NCBI GenBank assembly: GCA_026645935.1
Contig: JAPKMP010000019.1
Span: 1 to 64,000 of the forward strand
Source of the DNA: Candidatus Villigracilaceae bacterium
Lineage (GTDB): Bacteria > Chloroflexota > Anaerolineae > Anaerolineales > Villigracilaceae
Direction of reading: 5' to 3'
Length of the DNA: 64,000 bases
Below are positions 43,624 to 52,254 of the stretch, in pieces. The position numbers and the translations under genes were made by a program. How positions within the stretch are numbered: the stretch's first letter is position 1; every line of letters begins with the position of its first letter. The notes below the pieces were generated by a model, which was given only the letters and a program-made list of their open reading frames with translations, made no database searches and was not told the DNA's origin.

Positions 43624-44061
43624 ATGAAAAGCAGATCATCGGTATTATTCGCGCTTGCCCTGCTGATCGCGACATCGTTGGCTTGCAAATTGTTGAGCGG
43701 GGACCAGTCAACCCCAGCCGTAGTCTCGCCCATATCGAACGTCTACCTGGCAAACGACCCGGAAGGGATTAACAAGATGAACGTCTTCGCTCCGAAGGAA
43801 GCGATCTACATCTTTTTCGATGCGGATGCGGCGGAGATCGGAACGTACTTCGAAGCCCGCTGGTATGTTTTGGATAAGCCCGATCTAATGGATCCGACTG
43901 TGCCCTTTACCACCAGCAATTACACGTACAACGGCGGCAGCAAGACAGTGCATGCCTTCATTCAGAGTTCTCATCCAGACGGTTTCCCTTCGACCCAATG
44001 CAAGGTGGAAATCTACATGGACGGCGTGAAGGTTGCCGAACAGTTATTTACCATTCGATAA
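43624..44061 (+). CDS. Small lipoprotein of unknown function
   Basis: A 145-residue lipoprotein (LALLIATSLACKLL). The mature domain has alternating hydrophobic positions and a pattern IYIFFDADAAEIGTYFEARWYVLD consistent with an Ig-like beta sandwich. AAGGAGA lies upstream. No catalytic motif. Confidence 0.72.
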   Translation: MKSRSSVLFALALLIATSLACKLLSGDQSTPAVVSPISNVYLANDPEGINKMNVFAPKEAIYIFFDADAAEIGTYFEARWYVLDKPDLMDPTVPFTTSNYTYNGGSKTVHAFIQSSHPDGFPSTQCKVEIYMDGVKVAEQLFTIR

Positions 44062-44327
44062 GATCATGAAAATGCGAACATGACTAACCACGAAATCAGG
44101 GATTCGCGGGTGTGTAGATTCTTTAAAGCAAAAGGGGCGCGGATTGGCGCGAAACACGAAGATTCTTGATTCCTTTTTCGCGTCCATCTGCGCTCGTCAG
44201 CGTCCCGATCAAATTTGGAGATAATAATATTTGGATCAAAGCACTCAAGCGGAGGGGCGGGAGAGACGCGTAATAACTGACCCGGAGAATACGTCTACAC
44301 AAAAATCAGATTTGCGGAGTTTTATCC
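44062..44327. other. 266-base gap with degenerate repeat words
   Basis: No gene is convincing here. The words GGCGCGGATTGGCGCGAAACACGAAG and CGCGTCCATCTGCGCTCGTCAGCG read, on the opposite strand, like the dispersed 'oligo word' intergenic repeats that many uncultured bacterial genomes carry. The tail TTTGGAGATAATAATATT could hold a promoter for the gene at 44328. Confidence 0.35.
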
Positions 44328-44699
44328 ATGAGATTTTATTACTGGCATTATGGCATCGTTGCATTCAGCCTTGCCACAGCCACTTTACACATCATGTGCT
44401 ACCCGCACTTTGGCTGGCTGGATTCGATCGTTCTAAACGGCTTCGGGACGCTGGCATTGCTGGGAATGTATTTTCTCCCCATCCCTTTTTTTCAAAAAAG
44501 ACGTTCCATCGTTTATTGGACCTTCGCCGGGTACATCCTATTGACGATCATGCTATGGATCTTCCTCGGCGACAAAGCCTTCAATTTCGCCACCACGTCG
44601 TGGATCGGGTACTTTGCCAAGGTGGCGGAAATCTTTCTGCTGCTCTTTCTGGGGTTCGAGATCCAAAAGCACCTGCCCGCACAGGCAAAAAAATCTTAA
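44328..44699 (+). CDS. Small membrane protein of unknown function
   Basis: A 123-residue protein with four membrane segments (HYGIVAFSLATATLHIMCY, LNGFGTLALLGMYFLPI, IVYWTFAGYILLTIMLWIFLG, KVAEIFLLLFLGFEIQ). Three His and a Cys cluster in the first helix. No family recognised. Confidence 0.7.
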   Translation: MRFYYWHYGIVAFSLATATLHIMCYPHFGWLDSIVLNGFGTLALLGMYFLPIPFFQKRRSIVYWTFAGYILLTIMLWIFLGDKAFNFATTSWIGYFAKVAEIFLLLFLGFEIQKHLPAQAKKS

Positions 44700-44778
44700 C
44701 TCACCTCCCCTTCGGCCCGCCCGCCATCCTCTACACCTTTCCGCCAAGCAAAGTCCATGCTTTCGGTTAAGTAAATAA

Positions 44779-44801
44779 GGGCGGATGGAACTCATCCGCC
44801 C
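44779..44801 (-). terminator. Hairpin terminator after nrdJ
   Basis: A 9-bp stem GGGCGGATG / CATCCGCCC, followed on the minus strand by TTATTTACTT. It lies 25 bases past the nrdJ stop. Confidence 0.68.
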
Positions 44802-44825
44802 CTACAACCTACAACCTTCAACTCT

Positions 44826-47402
44826 CTAACATTCACTATACCCACATGCATAGCACTTGCGGCAGCCTTCCTCGTTCACTACGGCAGCTTCTCCGCACTC
44901 GGGGCACAGGTCGCCGATCTTCATCACCGCAGGCTCGCCCGCACCAGGCTGCGGGTCGTGATGGACTCCGCCGTTGCCGTTTCCGTTACCTTTCACTTCG
45001 TCGGTAACGGTCCCGTCCTTCTCGCGCAAATACTGGTCGAAGATCTGACCGATCCCATCCGGCAGGGACTTGACCCGGTTCGCGCCAAAACCAAGCGAAC
45101 GCCCGCCGCCGATCCCGATCAACTGCACGACTACCTCGCGCATCCTGTCCAATGGCGCGATGGGCGACGCCATGCGCAAAATATACGAGACCAAGCGCCC
45201 GATCGCTTCAGAGACCGCCGCCGTTTCCGAACCAGCCTTGGCAGTATTCACAAAAGTTTCAAAAGGCTGTTCACCGCCATTCTCGTTGATCGTGATGAAC
45301 GTTTTGCCAACGGGCGTATCGATGTTGTAGGTTCTCCCGGTCAACGCTTTGGGGCGCTGCTTTTTGCTTGCATGCCATATGGCGGGAGACGTCTTCGGTT
45401 CGGATGCAGCCGGGACTTTTTTCTCGGCAGTTGCATTCGTTTCAAGGACGACCGTTTCGCGCGAGCCGGTCACATACACGGTGATGCCTTTGCATCCGAG
45501 CTCCCAGGCGAGCATGTACGCGGTTGCCACATCATCTTCCGTTGCGCTTTCCGGGAAGTTAACCGTCTTCGACAATGAGTTATCCACGAAGGCTTGCAAA
45601 GCCGATTGCATCCACACATGTTCCTCGGCAGACACATCCGCCGAGACCACGAACGTATCGCGGATCTTCTGCGGAAGTTCGGCAATATGCTGGCACGTCC
45701 CTTCGCGCATCACCTGCTCGACGATCTCCTGCCGCTTCTCCTCTCCCAAACCCAATTTCTTGAGCGCCTCATCGAAGCGCGGGCTGGCGTATGTCAACTT
45801 CAAATCCCTGCCGTTATCGTTGACGTGGCGTATGTATGCCAGCGCAAAGACGGGTTCACAACCGTAGCCTTCACATCCGGCGACGGTGGCGATGGTTCCA
45901 GTCGGCGCGACGGTGGTCTGGGCGGCGTTGCGGATGCCGTGCTGCTTGATGCCATCCATCACCGCCTCCCACTGGACTGGAGGTCTGCCCCAGTTATTCT
46001 GATAGTTTGTCAACGCTTTGGGCGCTTCCCACTTCATATCGTCCATGTCGTAGATCGAGCCCTGGATGGCAGGGAACGGTCCGCGCTCTTCGGCGAGGTC
46101 GATGCTGGTCATCATCGCGTGGTAACGGACGAATTCCATCACCTGCGCACCGAACTCCTGACCTTCCTTCGAGCCATAGCGCACGCCCACGTGATACATC
46201 AAATCGGCGAGACCCATGATGCCAAGTCCGATGCGACGGGCGCGATGAGCCGCTTCCTTCAACTGCGGCACCGCCGGCACATACGCGTTCGCCTCGACCA
46301 CGTCATCGAGGAAGCGGGTGGCGGTCACAACACTCTTGCGCAGAGTCTCCCAATCCACTGTTCCATCTGGTCCGCAGTGTTCGTTGAGGTTCACCGAACC
46401 GAGACAGCAGTTTTCATAAGGTCCCAACCATTGCTCGCCGCAAGGGTTTGTCGCTTCGAGCGGATACAAATGCGGGACGGGGTTGCTTCGATTTGAAGCA
46501 TCGAGGAATAATACCCCCGGTTCGCCGTTGTGATGCGCCTGTTTTACGATCTTGCCGAACAACTCGCGCGCATTGACCTTCCTGTACGTATGAATCTTGA
46601 TCCCGGCTGCTTCCGCCTGTTCGAGTGTGCCGCTGAATCCTTTTTGCTTCATCTCGATCAGGTCCGGGAAGCGCAATTCCCATTCCCTGTCTTCCTTCAC
46701 CGCTTTCATGAACGCATCCGTGATGCCGACGGAAATATTGAAATTGGTAATGTGATTTTCGTTGATCTTGCAGGTGATGAAATCTTCCACATCGGGGTGG
46801 TCCACGCGCAGGACAGCCATATTGGCGCCGCGCCTCGTGCCGCCCTGCGCGATCTCACCGAAGGCATGGTCATAGACACGCAGGAAACCGACTGGTCCCG
46901 TAGCCTGCCCCGCCGAAGTTTGCACCATCGCCCCCTTGGGCCGCAAACGCGAAAAGGAAAAACCATTGCCGCCGCCTGTCTGCTGAATCAGTGCGGCGTC
47001 CCGCAGGGTTTGAAAAATGCCCGCGCTGTCGCGTCCCATGTCGTCCGTGATCGGCAAAACGAAACAGGCCGCCAACTGCCCAAGCGGAGTCCCTGCACCG
47101 GTGAAGGTCGGCGAATTCGGAAAGAATTTCTTGCTCGAAAGTAAATGGTAATACTCCACGGTGCGCTCCTGCACATCCGCGCCCCATTGCTCCTCCACTT
47201 TGGCGACATGATATGCCACACGCCAGAACATTTCTTCGACGTTCTCGGCAGGCTTGCCGTCATCGCCGCGGCGGACGTAGCGCTTCATCAAAACCTGGCG
47301 GGCGTTGTCCGTCAGTGCGGCTTTCGGCAGTCCCTTCGCCATCGATGGTGTGGGCAATAAGCCATTCTTGACCATTTTATTTTCAGCAGATTTTGTGACC
47401 AT
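44826..47402 (-). CDS. nrdJ: Adenosylcobalamin-dependent (class II) ribonucleotide reductase
   Basis: An 858-residue protein. The start at 47402 ([14 protein letters not shown]) has AGGAG upstream; the ATG at 47507 is rejected. Visible core motifs: [78 protein letters not shown], and a C-terminal Cys-rich tail CPECGEAA and [12 protein letters not shown] that carries the redox-active Cys. The enzyme makes dNTPs using AdoCbl as radical source and works with or without oxygen. It is the second gene of an operon with nrdR (132-base gap containing two GC-rich hairpins). Confidence 0.95.
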   Translation of the reverse strand: MVTKSAENKMVKNGLLPTPSMAKGLPKAALTDNARQVLMKRYVRRGDDGKPAENVEEMFWRVAYHVAKVEEQWGADVQERTVEYYHLLSSKKFFPNSPTFTGAGTPLGQLAACFVLPITDDMGRDSAGIFQTLRDAALIQQTGGGNGFSFSRLRPKGAMVQTSAGQATGPVGFLRVYDHAFGEIAQGGTRRGANMAVLRVDHPDVEDFITCKINENHITNFNISVGITDAFMKAVKEDREWELRFPDLIEMKQKGFSGTLEQAEAAGIKIHTYRKVNARELFGKIVKQAHHNGEPGVLFLDASNRSNPVPHLYPLEATNPCGEQWLGPYENCCLGSVNLNEHCGPDGTVDWETLRKSVVTATRFLDDVVEANAYVPAVPQLKEAAHRARRIGLGIMGLADLMYHVGVRYGSKEGQEFGAQVMEFVRYHAMMTSIDLAEERGPFPAIQGSIYDMDDMKWEAPKALTNYQNNWGRPPVQWEAVMDGIKQHGIRNAAQTTVAPTGTIATVAGCEGYGCEPVFALAYIRHVNDNGRDLKLTYASPRFDEALKKLGLGEEKRQEIVEQVMREGTCQHIAELPQKIRDTFVVSADVSAEEHVWMQSALQAFVDNSLSKTVNFPESATEDDVATAYMLAWELGCKGITVYVTGSRETVVLETNATAEKKVPAASEPKTSPAIWHASKKQRPKALTGRTYNIDTPVGKTFITINENGGEQPFETFVNTAKAGSETAAVSEAIGRLVSYILRMASPIAPLDRMREVVVQLIGIGGGRSLGFGANRVKSLPDGIGQIFDQYLREKDGTVTDEVKGNGNGNGGVHHDPQPGAGEPAVMKIGDLCPECGEAAVVNEEGCRKCYACGYSEC

Positions 47403-47534
47403 GTTGGAGTCTCCTGTAAAGATTTTGAACCGTTGTTCCTGCCGCCGTCCCCGGCGGCGGGGAGCCACCAGGAGCGGAGGGGATGAGATACGAAAAGGCA
47501 AAGACACTCCCCCCTTGAGGGTCCTTGCCCGGGA

Positions 47535-47984
47535 TTAGTCGACGAGAAGGTGGTCTATTTCTTTTCGAATGGACTGGAGATCGTCCAGCCCTAGGTAAAC
47601 GATCGCATAGCGGATGTAGGCGATCTGGTCCACTTCCTTAAGTGTTTCCATCACGAGGTCGCCGACTACACGCGAAGAAACTTCAGCCTTGCCCATTTTG
47701 GTCAACTTCACTTCCACCTGCCCGATCATGCGCTCGATATCGGCGGCGGAAACGGGTCGCTTCGCGCAGGATATGCGGATGCCGCGCGCCATCTTCTCGC
47801 GGTCGAACTCTTCGCGATTGCCGTCCTGTTTGATGATGAGCGGTGTGGCAAGGATTGGGCGTTCATAACTGCTGAAACGCTGGCGGCATTTCAGGCATTC
47901 GCGGCGGCGGCGGATCCCCCCGTGACTGTCGTGAGAGGTGTCCAGCACCTTCGAGTCATGATGTTTGCAATACGGGCAACGCAT
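47535..47984 (-). CDS. nrdR: Transcriptional repressor NrdR
   Basis: A 149-residue protein. The zinc ribbon has Cys3, Cys6, Cys30 and Cys33 (MRCPYCKHH, ECLKCRQRF), followed by an ATP-cone (ILATPLIIKQDGNREEFDREKMARGI). It represses ribonucleotide reductase genes when dATP is high. Gene order nrdR-nrdJ gives direct feedback control of the reductase, and the two putative boxes upstream would also autoregulate nrdR. Confidence 0.96.
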   Translation of the reverse strand: MRCPYCKHHDSKVLDTSHDSHGGIRRRRECLKCRQRFSSYERPILATPLIIKQDGNREEFDREKMARGIRISCAKRPVSAADIERMIGQVEVKLTKMGKAEVSSRVVGDLVMETLKEVDQIAYIRYAIVYLGLDDLQSIRKEIDHLLVD

Positions 47985-48016
47985 CTGAAACTGGCTCCAT
48001 TATTAGAACAAATGAA

Positions 48017-48065
48017 TTAGCCAGATATGGGCGTTCCAGCACTGCATCCCCGTATATATGGCTAA
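48017..48065 (-). promoter_or_regulatory. Paired putative NrdR boxes upstream of nrdR
   Basis: TTAGCCAGATATGGGC (48017-48032) and CCCCGTATATATGGCTAA (48048-48065) form an imperfect inverted pair, each with an ATAT core. Their centres are about 31 bases apart, close to three helical turns, as in known tandem NrdR box pairs. They lie about 35-80 bases upstream of the nrdR ATG. Confidence 0.6.
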
Positions 48066-48182
48066 ATGTGGCGGCATTTTAGCACCGAGCCCCGCCATTT
48101 GCAAGTGGTACTTATGTTTTTGCAATCTTAAAAAATCGACTCAATTCCCCTGTTAACATTCGCCCTTGGGAGACATCCACCG

Positions 48183-49037
48183 TCAGACCTGGCGCAAAAA
48201 CTCCATGACCACCGGGTTAAGTTCGCCCGGGTGGCATTGATGCGGGACATGGCCACATATGGGAAACTGTTTTGCCTTCACCACATTCGGCAATTCCTCC
48301 GCCAATTTCGGAAACGATGCAGGCGCAAGCGTTTGATCGCGTCCACCCCACAAGAGGAGGGTCGGTTGATGGATGCTTGAAAGGCCTGCGTCTGAGGAGG
48401 GAAGCGTGCGCGGCATGTTGTAAATCCCGGAAGAAGCGCGTTTGTAATCCAACGCGGTTTGATATCGGATATGTTCCGGCAGGATGTGAGTCTCGCGATG
48501 GCCAAGATAAAAATTGAAACTCGTCATATCCACAAAAAAGCGAAAAACCCGATATGGCGTGCGGTCGATCAAAGCGGTGTTGATGAGCTGCTTGCGAAAG
48601 ACCCTCTGCAAGACCGGGGGCAGCTGCTTCATCGAATAGAATGGATTGACGATCACCAGCGCGCGCACCCGCTCCGGGTTTCGCTGCGCGTACATCATCG
48701 ATATACCTGCACCGAGAGAATGACCGATCAGGATCAACGGATCGCGAAAGTCCAGCATATCCAGCCATTCGGCAAAATCGGCGTACGCATTTTCGACGGA
48801 GTAATCACGGGTGCGGACGGGCTTTTCGCTCTCGCCGTGACCGAGAAGGTCGAGGGCATAACCGGCATAACCGGCCCGCTCCAACTCGGGCAGCAGATCG
48901 TCCCAATCGTGCAATGACGCCGCCAGTCCGTGGATCAGGATCACGGGTTCCCCATTCCCTTGATGCACATAATTCACCTTGTTCCCGTTCGGGAGCGGCA
49001 TTTTTCTATATTCAACACTGGTTATTTTTACATTCAT
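48183..49037 (-). CDS. Alpha/beta hydrolase
   Basis: A 284-residue alpha/beta hydrolase. The oxyanion strand is VILIHGLAASLHDWDDLL, the nucleophile elbow is GHSLGAG (Ser near 108), the acid is near LLWGGRDQTLAP and the His is in ICGHVPHQCHPGELNPV. The triad looks complete. It lies 95 bases downstream of the fusion gene on the same strand, so the two may act on the same lipid, but this is speculation. Confidence 0.9.
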   Translation of the reverse strand: MNVKITSVEYRKMPLPNGNKVNYVHQGNGEPVILIHGLAASLHDWDDLLPELERAGYAGYALDLLGHGESEKPVRTRDYSVENAYADFAEWLDMLDFRDPLILIGHSLGAGISMMYAQRNPERVRALVIVNPFYSMKQLPPVLQRVFRKQLINTALIDRTPYRVFRFFVDMTSFNFYLGHRETHILPEHIRYQTALDYKRASSGIYNMPRTLPSSDAGLSSIHQPTLLLWGGRDQTLAPASFPKLAEELPNVVKAKQFPICGHVPHQCHPGELNPVVMEFLRQV

Positions 49038-49132
49038 GCTTTGCTCGTCTTATTACCTGAAAAGATGCCGCGCTTCCCGATTTGCGGCATCCGGAGATTC
49101 ATCATACCGTGATTAAATTAATGAAGGGTGAA

Positions 49133-51604
49133 TCATTCGCTGGCGATCTGTTTGCCGTACCGTTTTGCCAGTTCACGCCGCAACACTTTGCCGATGAACG
49201 TGCGCGGAAATTCTTCCATAAAGATGACGAAGCGCGGAACGAGGTGCGGGGGCAGGCGCCTCTTGCAATAGGCGATCACAGACTCGGCGCTCGGCTTTTC
49301 CCTGCCCGCAATGACAAATGCAAAGGGATGCCCCGCCACCGCCACGACCACCGTTTCCTTCACCTGCGGGATTTCGTAGATCACTTCCTCCACGTCGCGC
49401 GGGAAGGCGGGTTCCTTGCCGGCTTTTTCGGGGTACCACATATCGGCTTTGCGGGCGATGATCCGGCAAAAACCATCCTCGTCCATTTGCGCCACATCGC
49501 CGGTCAACAACCAGCCGTCGTCCATGATGACTTCCTTCGTGGCTGACTCGTTCTTCCAATAGCCCATCATCACCTGCGGACCCCGCACGGCGAGTTCGCC
49601 GATCTGTCCCTGTTCCACTTCTTTGCGTCCGGACCTTAGATCGACGATAGCCGCCTCGGTGGATGGCAATGGAACCCCGATCGTGCCGAGCCTGCGTTTT
49701 TTTCCCATGGGGTTGGCGTGCGTGACGGGCGAAGCCTCGGTCAAGCCATATCCTTCCACCAGCTTGCCTTTGGTAAGTTTTTCGAATGCTTCCTGCACTT
49801 CGACAGGCAATGGTGCGGAACCGCTGATGCAGGCTTTTATCGAAGCGATGCCGTATTTGCGCACGCCTGGGAAGTTATTGATGGCAACATACATGCTCGG
49901 CGAACCGGGAAAGATCGTAGGTTTGTATTTCTTGATGGATTTCAACACGTCCAGCGTTTTGAACTGAGGCTTAAGGATCAGCGCCGCCCCCAGCGAGACC
50001 GGCACGTTCATGGCTGTGGTCAAGCCGTAACTATGAAAGAACGGCACGACGCACAGCAACCGTTCCCTTCCCTCTTTTGCATCCGGAAGCCAGTGGCGTG
50101 TCTGCAACGCGTTCGCGACGAGGTTGCGATGGGACAGCATCACGCCTTTCGATTGAGCCGTGGTCCCGCCGGTATATATGATCACCGCCATGTCGTCTGG
50201 CCGGACGTCCACCATCGGCGATTTCGTATCCTGTTGTGAAAGCCAGCGGTTCCAGTGCAGCGCGTTGACAAGGTCCAAACCGCGATTGCGCCAGCGCGAG
50301 ATAAGATACTTCGGCAGGGATAGATATTGTCCGGGGTCGGTCAACACGAGATGCGGAACGCCCGCCCCATCTCGAATCTGCTTCGCCAGCCCCGCCCATA
50401 TGGACATGGTCACCAAAACACTCGCATCCGACTCTTTGACCTGACGGATCAACTCCTCCGGCTCGGTCATGGGCGGGATCAAGACCGCCGCGCAGCCCGC
50501 TTTGAGCGTTCCATAAAAAGCGATGACCATCTGCGGGATGTTCGGCATAAGCAGGACAACTCTTGCGCCTTTTCCGATTCCCAGGGACAGCAACGCATTC
50601 GCAAAACGATTGACCTCATGATTCAATGCGCGATAGGTCAATTTCGCGCCTTCAAAAAAGACCGCCGGATTGTTCGGGAAACGCCTCACGGCAGAGCGCA
50701 GAAGATGCTGCACGGGAATCCGTGGCACATCCACTGTGTAGGGCACGCCCTCCTCGTAATTCGCAAGCCACTTCCGCTCGCTCTTTAGATCGTCGCGCTG
50801 TGTCGTTGGGAGGATAAAGGATTTATCCCGCCACGATTTTTTCGACTCACCTTTGAGAAAGGTCACGATCGCCCGGTCCACTGCCTCGCGCCTCTCGAGC
50901 ATGACCATATGACCGGATACTCCAATATCGACATCGTCTGCGCCTGGAATGGACCCGGCCACTTTTTCGAACAACGGACGGTCGAAGACGATGTCGCGAT
51001 GCCCGCGGATGACAAGGGTTGGTACGGTTATTTTTGTGAATTTATCCCATCCGCGCCAGCCGGACATGTTGTTATTATAGAACTCGCGCAAAGCGTGCGG
51101 CGGGGCATGCAGCCACTTCCGCGTAATGGGACCGATCAACCGAAGAATTATCGATGGCAGCGCCAGCCCCAATCGGAAAAGCGGACTCAGCTTGAACTCG
51201 CCCGCCGTGGCGATGAGAATCAACCTTTCGATGTGATCCGGATGATTGAGCGCATAATCGGTGACGATCGCACCGCCGAAGGAGTGGCCGACCAAAACAA
51301 AAGGCGGGGATACTTTCAACTGGGTCAGGACAGTTTCCAGGTCCAGCTGGATGCGCGGCATATCGTAGCCGGTCGAGGGCTTGTCGGAGAGTCCATGTCC
51401 GCGCAGATCGAAAGTGACCACGCGGTTATCCATCGCGAATTTCTGCATCTGGTAATGCCACTGCTCCGCCTTGCCGCCAAAGCCGTGGATGAAAACAATG
51501 GTCCGTTTGGGCCGTTCCGGCGAAACATCGATGGCGGACAACCGCACAAGCGGGTCTGAGGAAATGCGAACTTCGTATCGGTAGAGGTCGAAGTCTATGT
51601 CCAT
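49133..51604 (-). CDS. Alpha/beta hydrolase-acyl-CoA ligase fusion
   Basis: An 823-residue two-domain protein. Residues 1-255 are a hydrolase with GHSFGG (Ser108), Asp204 (RGHRDIVF) and His232 (SGHMV). Residues 295-820 are an AMP-forming ligase of the FadD type: YTGGTTAQSKG (477-487), GYGLTE (618-623), WLLTGDVA and the C-terminal Lys in RTFIGKVLRREL. The hydrolase may release free fatty acid that the ligase then activates. OleBC fusions share this order, but the ligase motifs look like ordinary acyl-CoA synthetases and no oleA/oleD is present. Confidence 0.93.
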   Translation of the reverse strand: MDIDFDLYRYEVRISSDPLVRLSAIDVSPERPKRTIVFIHGFGGKAEQWHYQMQKFAMDNRVVTFDLRGHGLSDKPSTGYDMPRIQLDLETVLTQLKVSPPFVLVGHSFGGAIVTDYALNHPDHIERLILIATAGEFKLSPLFRLGLALPSIILRLIGPITRKWLHAPPHALREFYNNNMSGWRGWDKFTKITVPTLVIRGHRDIVFDRPLFEKVAGSIPGADDVDIGVSGHMVMLERREAVDRAIVTFLKGESKKSWRDKSFILPTTQRDDLKSERKWLANYEEGVPYTVDVPRIPVQHLLRSAVRRFPNNPAVFFEGAKLTYRALNHEVNRFANALLSLGIGKGARVVLLMPNIPQMVIAFYGTLKAGCAAVLIPPMTEPEELIRQVKESDASVLVTMSIWAGLAKQIRDGAGVPHLVLTDPGQYLSLPKYLISRWRNRGLDLVNALHWNRWLSQQDTKSPMVDVRPDDMAVIIYTGGTTAQSKGVMLSHRNLVANALQTRHWLPDAKEGRERLLCVVPFFHSYGLTTAMNVPVSLGAALILKPQFKTLDVLKSIKKYKPTIFPGSPSMYVAINNFPGVRKYGIASIKACISGSAPLPVEVQEAFEKLTKGKLVEGYGLTEASPVTHANPMGKKRRLGTIGVPLPSTEAAIVDLRSGRKEVEQGQIGELAVRGPQVMMGYWKNESATKEVIMDDGWLLTGDVAQMDEDGFCRIIARKADMWYPEKAGKEPAFPRDVEEVIYEIPQVKETVVVAVAGHPFAFVIAGREKPSAESVIAYCKRRLPPHLVPRFVIFMEEFPRTFIGKVLRRELAKRYGKQIASE

Positions 51605-51673
51605 CTGACGAGTTTATCAGGACAAGGCGAGGGTTGTCAATTTTGATTTACAAGCAGGGGTATAATGCTGCAT

Positions 51674-52000
51674 ATGAGCTTCGAAAAAGCCATTGAAGCC
51701 GCCATCAAAGAGGCGATGGAACGCGGCGAGTTCGATAATCTCAAAGGAAAAGGGAAGCCGATCGACCTTGACGCTTACTTCGAAACGCCGGAGGAACTGC
51801 GCCTTGCCTTCTCGGCGTTGAAAAATGCGGGCATCGCATCGCAGGAGGTGGAGTTATTGCAGGAGGTCGCAGTTCTAAAAGAAAAACTGAGACTTGAGGA
51901 AGATGAAGCCAAACGGGGTGAAATCAAAAAACTCATCCATGACAGGCAATTGCAATTCAACATCCTGATGGACAGGCTGAAACGTAAAACAAGTCTATAA
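51674..52000 (+). CDS. DUF1992 (DnaJ homologue subfamily C member 28-like) protein
   Basis: A 108-residue protein of the DUF1992 family: MSFEKAIEAAIKEAMERGEFDNLKGKGKPIDLDAYFETPEELRLAF. The core motif FDNLKGKGKP is exact. The ATG at 51665 lies inside a TATAAT element (51661-51666), so translation more likely begins at 51674 on a leaderless mRNA. Function unknown despite wide distribution. Confidence 0.88.
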   Translation: MSFEKAIEAAIKEAMERGEFDNLKGKGKPIDLDAYFETPEELRLAFSALKNAGIASQEVELLQEVAVLKEKLRLEEDEAKRGEIKKLIHDRQLQFNILMDRLKRKTSL

Positions 52001-52021
52001 ACTTGTTTTACGAATCTGCTT

Positions 52022-52050
52022 TTGACAAATCCCGCCCGCCCTGCTATACT
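52022..52050 (+). promoter_or_regulatory. RNase J gene promoter
   Basis: TTGACA (52022-52027), 17 bases and TATACT (52045-52050). The mRNA would have a leader of about 200 bases before the ATG at 52255. Confidence 0.75.
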
Positions 52051-52122
52051 TCCAGCCGTTGGTTGACTTTCCCGGCGCCGAGGCGCCGTTTGTTTGAGAA
52101 ACATCGTGTTTTGCCTGGGACC

Positions 52123-52215
52123 GATCTTCGCGAGCAAGTCAGCGAAGGTCTTTTTATTTGTTTGAGGGAAAGACCTTTCAACACCCAAACCCTGACTTTA
52201 ACCGCATAGGCGGTT
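52123..52215 (+). promoter_or_regulatory. Terminator/antiterminator-like RNA leader of RNase J
   Basis: GATCTTCGC (52123-52131) and GCGAAGGTC (52142-52150) pair in a 9-bp stem followed by TTTTTATTT, an intrinsic terminator within the 5' leader. The 3' arm can instead pair downstream: AGGTCTTT (52146-52153) with AAAGACCT (52169-52176). The two stems share bases 52146-52150 and are mutually exclusive. A further hairpin AACCGC/GCGGTT (about 52200-52215) precedes the ribosome site. Upstream, CGGCGC/GCGCCG forms another stem near 52073-52088. The layout suggests attenuation; the ligand or trigger is unknown. Confidence 0.55.
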
Positions 52216-52254
52216 TAATAAACTTACAGCTAGTGAGGTAAATAGAAAAACCAT

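Noticed and set aside
44062-44327. Small gene or RNA in the gap
   Set aside because: An overlapping ORF exists at 44231-44770, but it is a shadow of the membrane protein gene in another frame.
47403-47534. Cobalamin riboswitch ahead of nrdJ
   Set aside because: The conserved B12-box core was not found on the minus strand, and NrdR boxes better explain regulation.
49133-51604. OleBC fusion of the olefin/beta-lactone pathway
   Set aside because: The domain order fits, but the ligase half carries standard FadD motifs and no oleA or oleD gene lies nearby.
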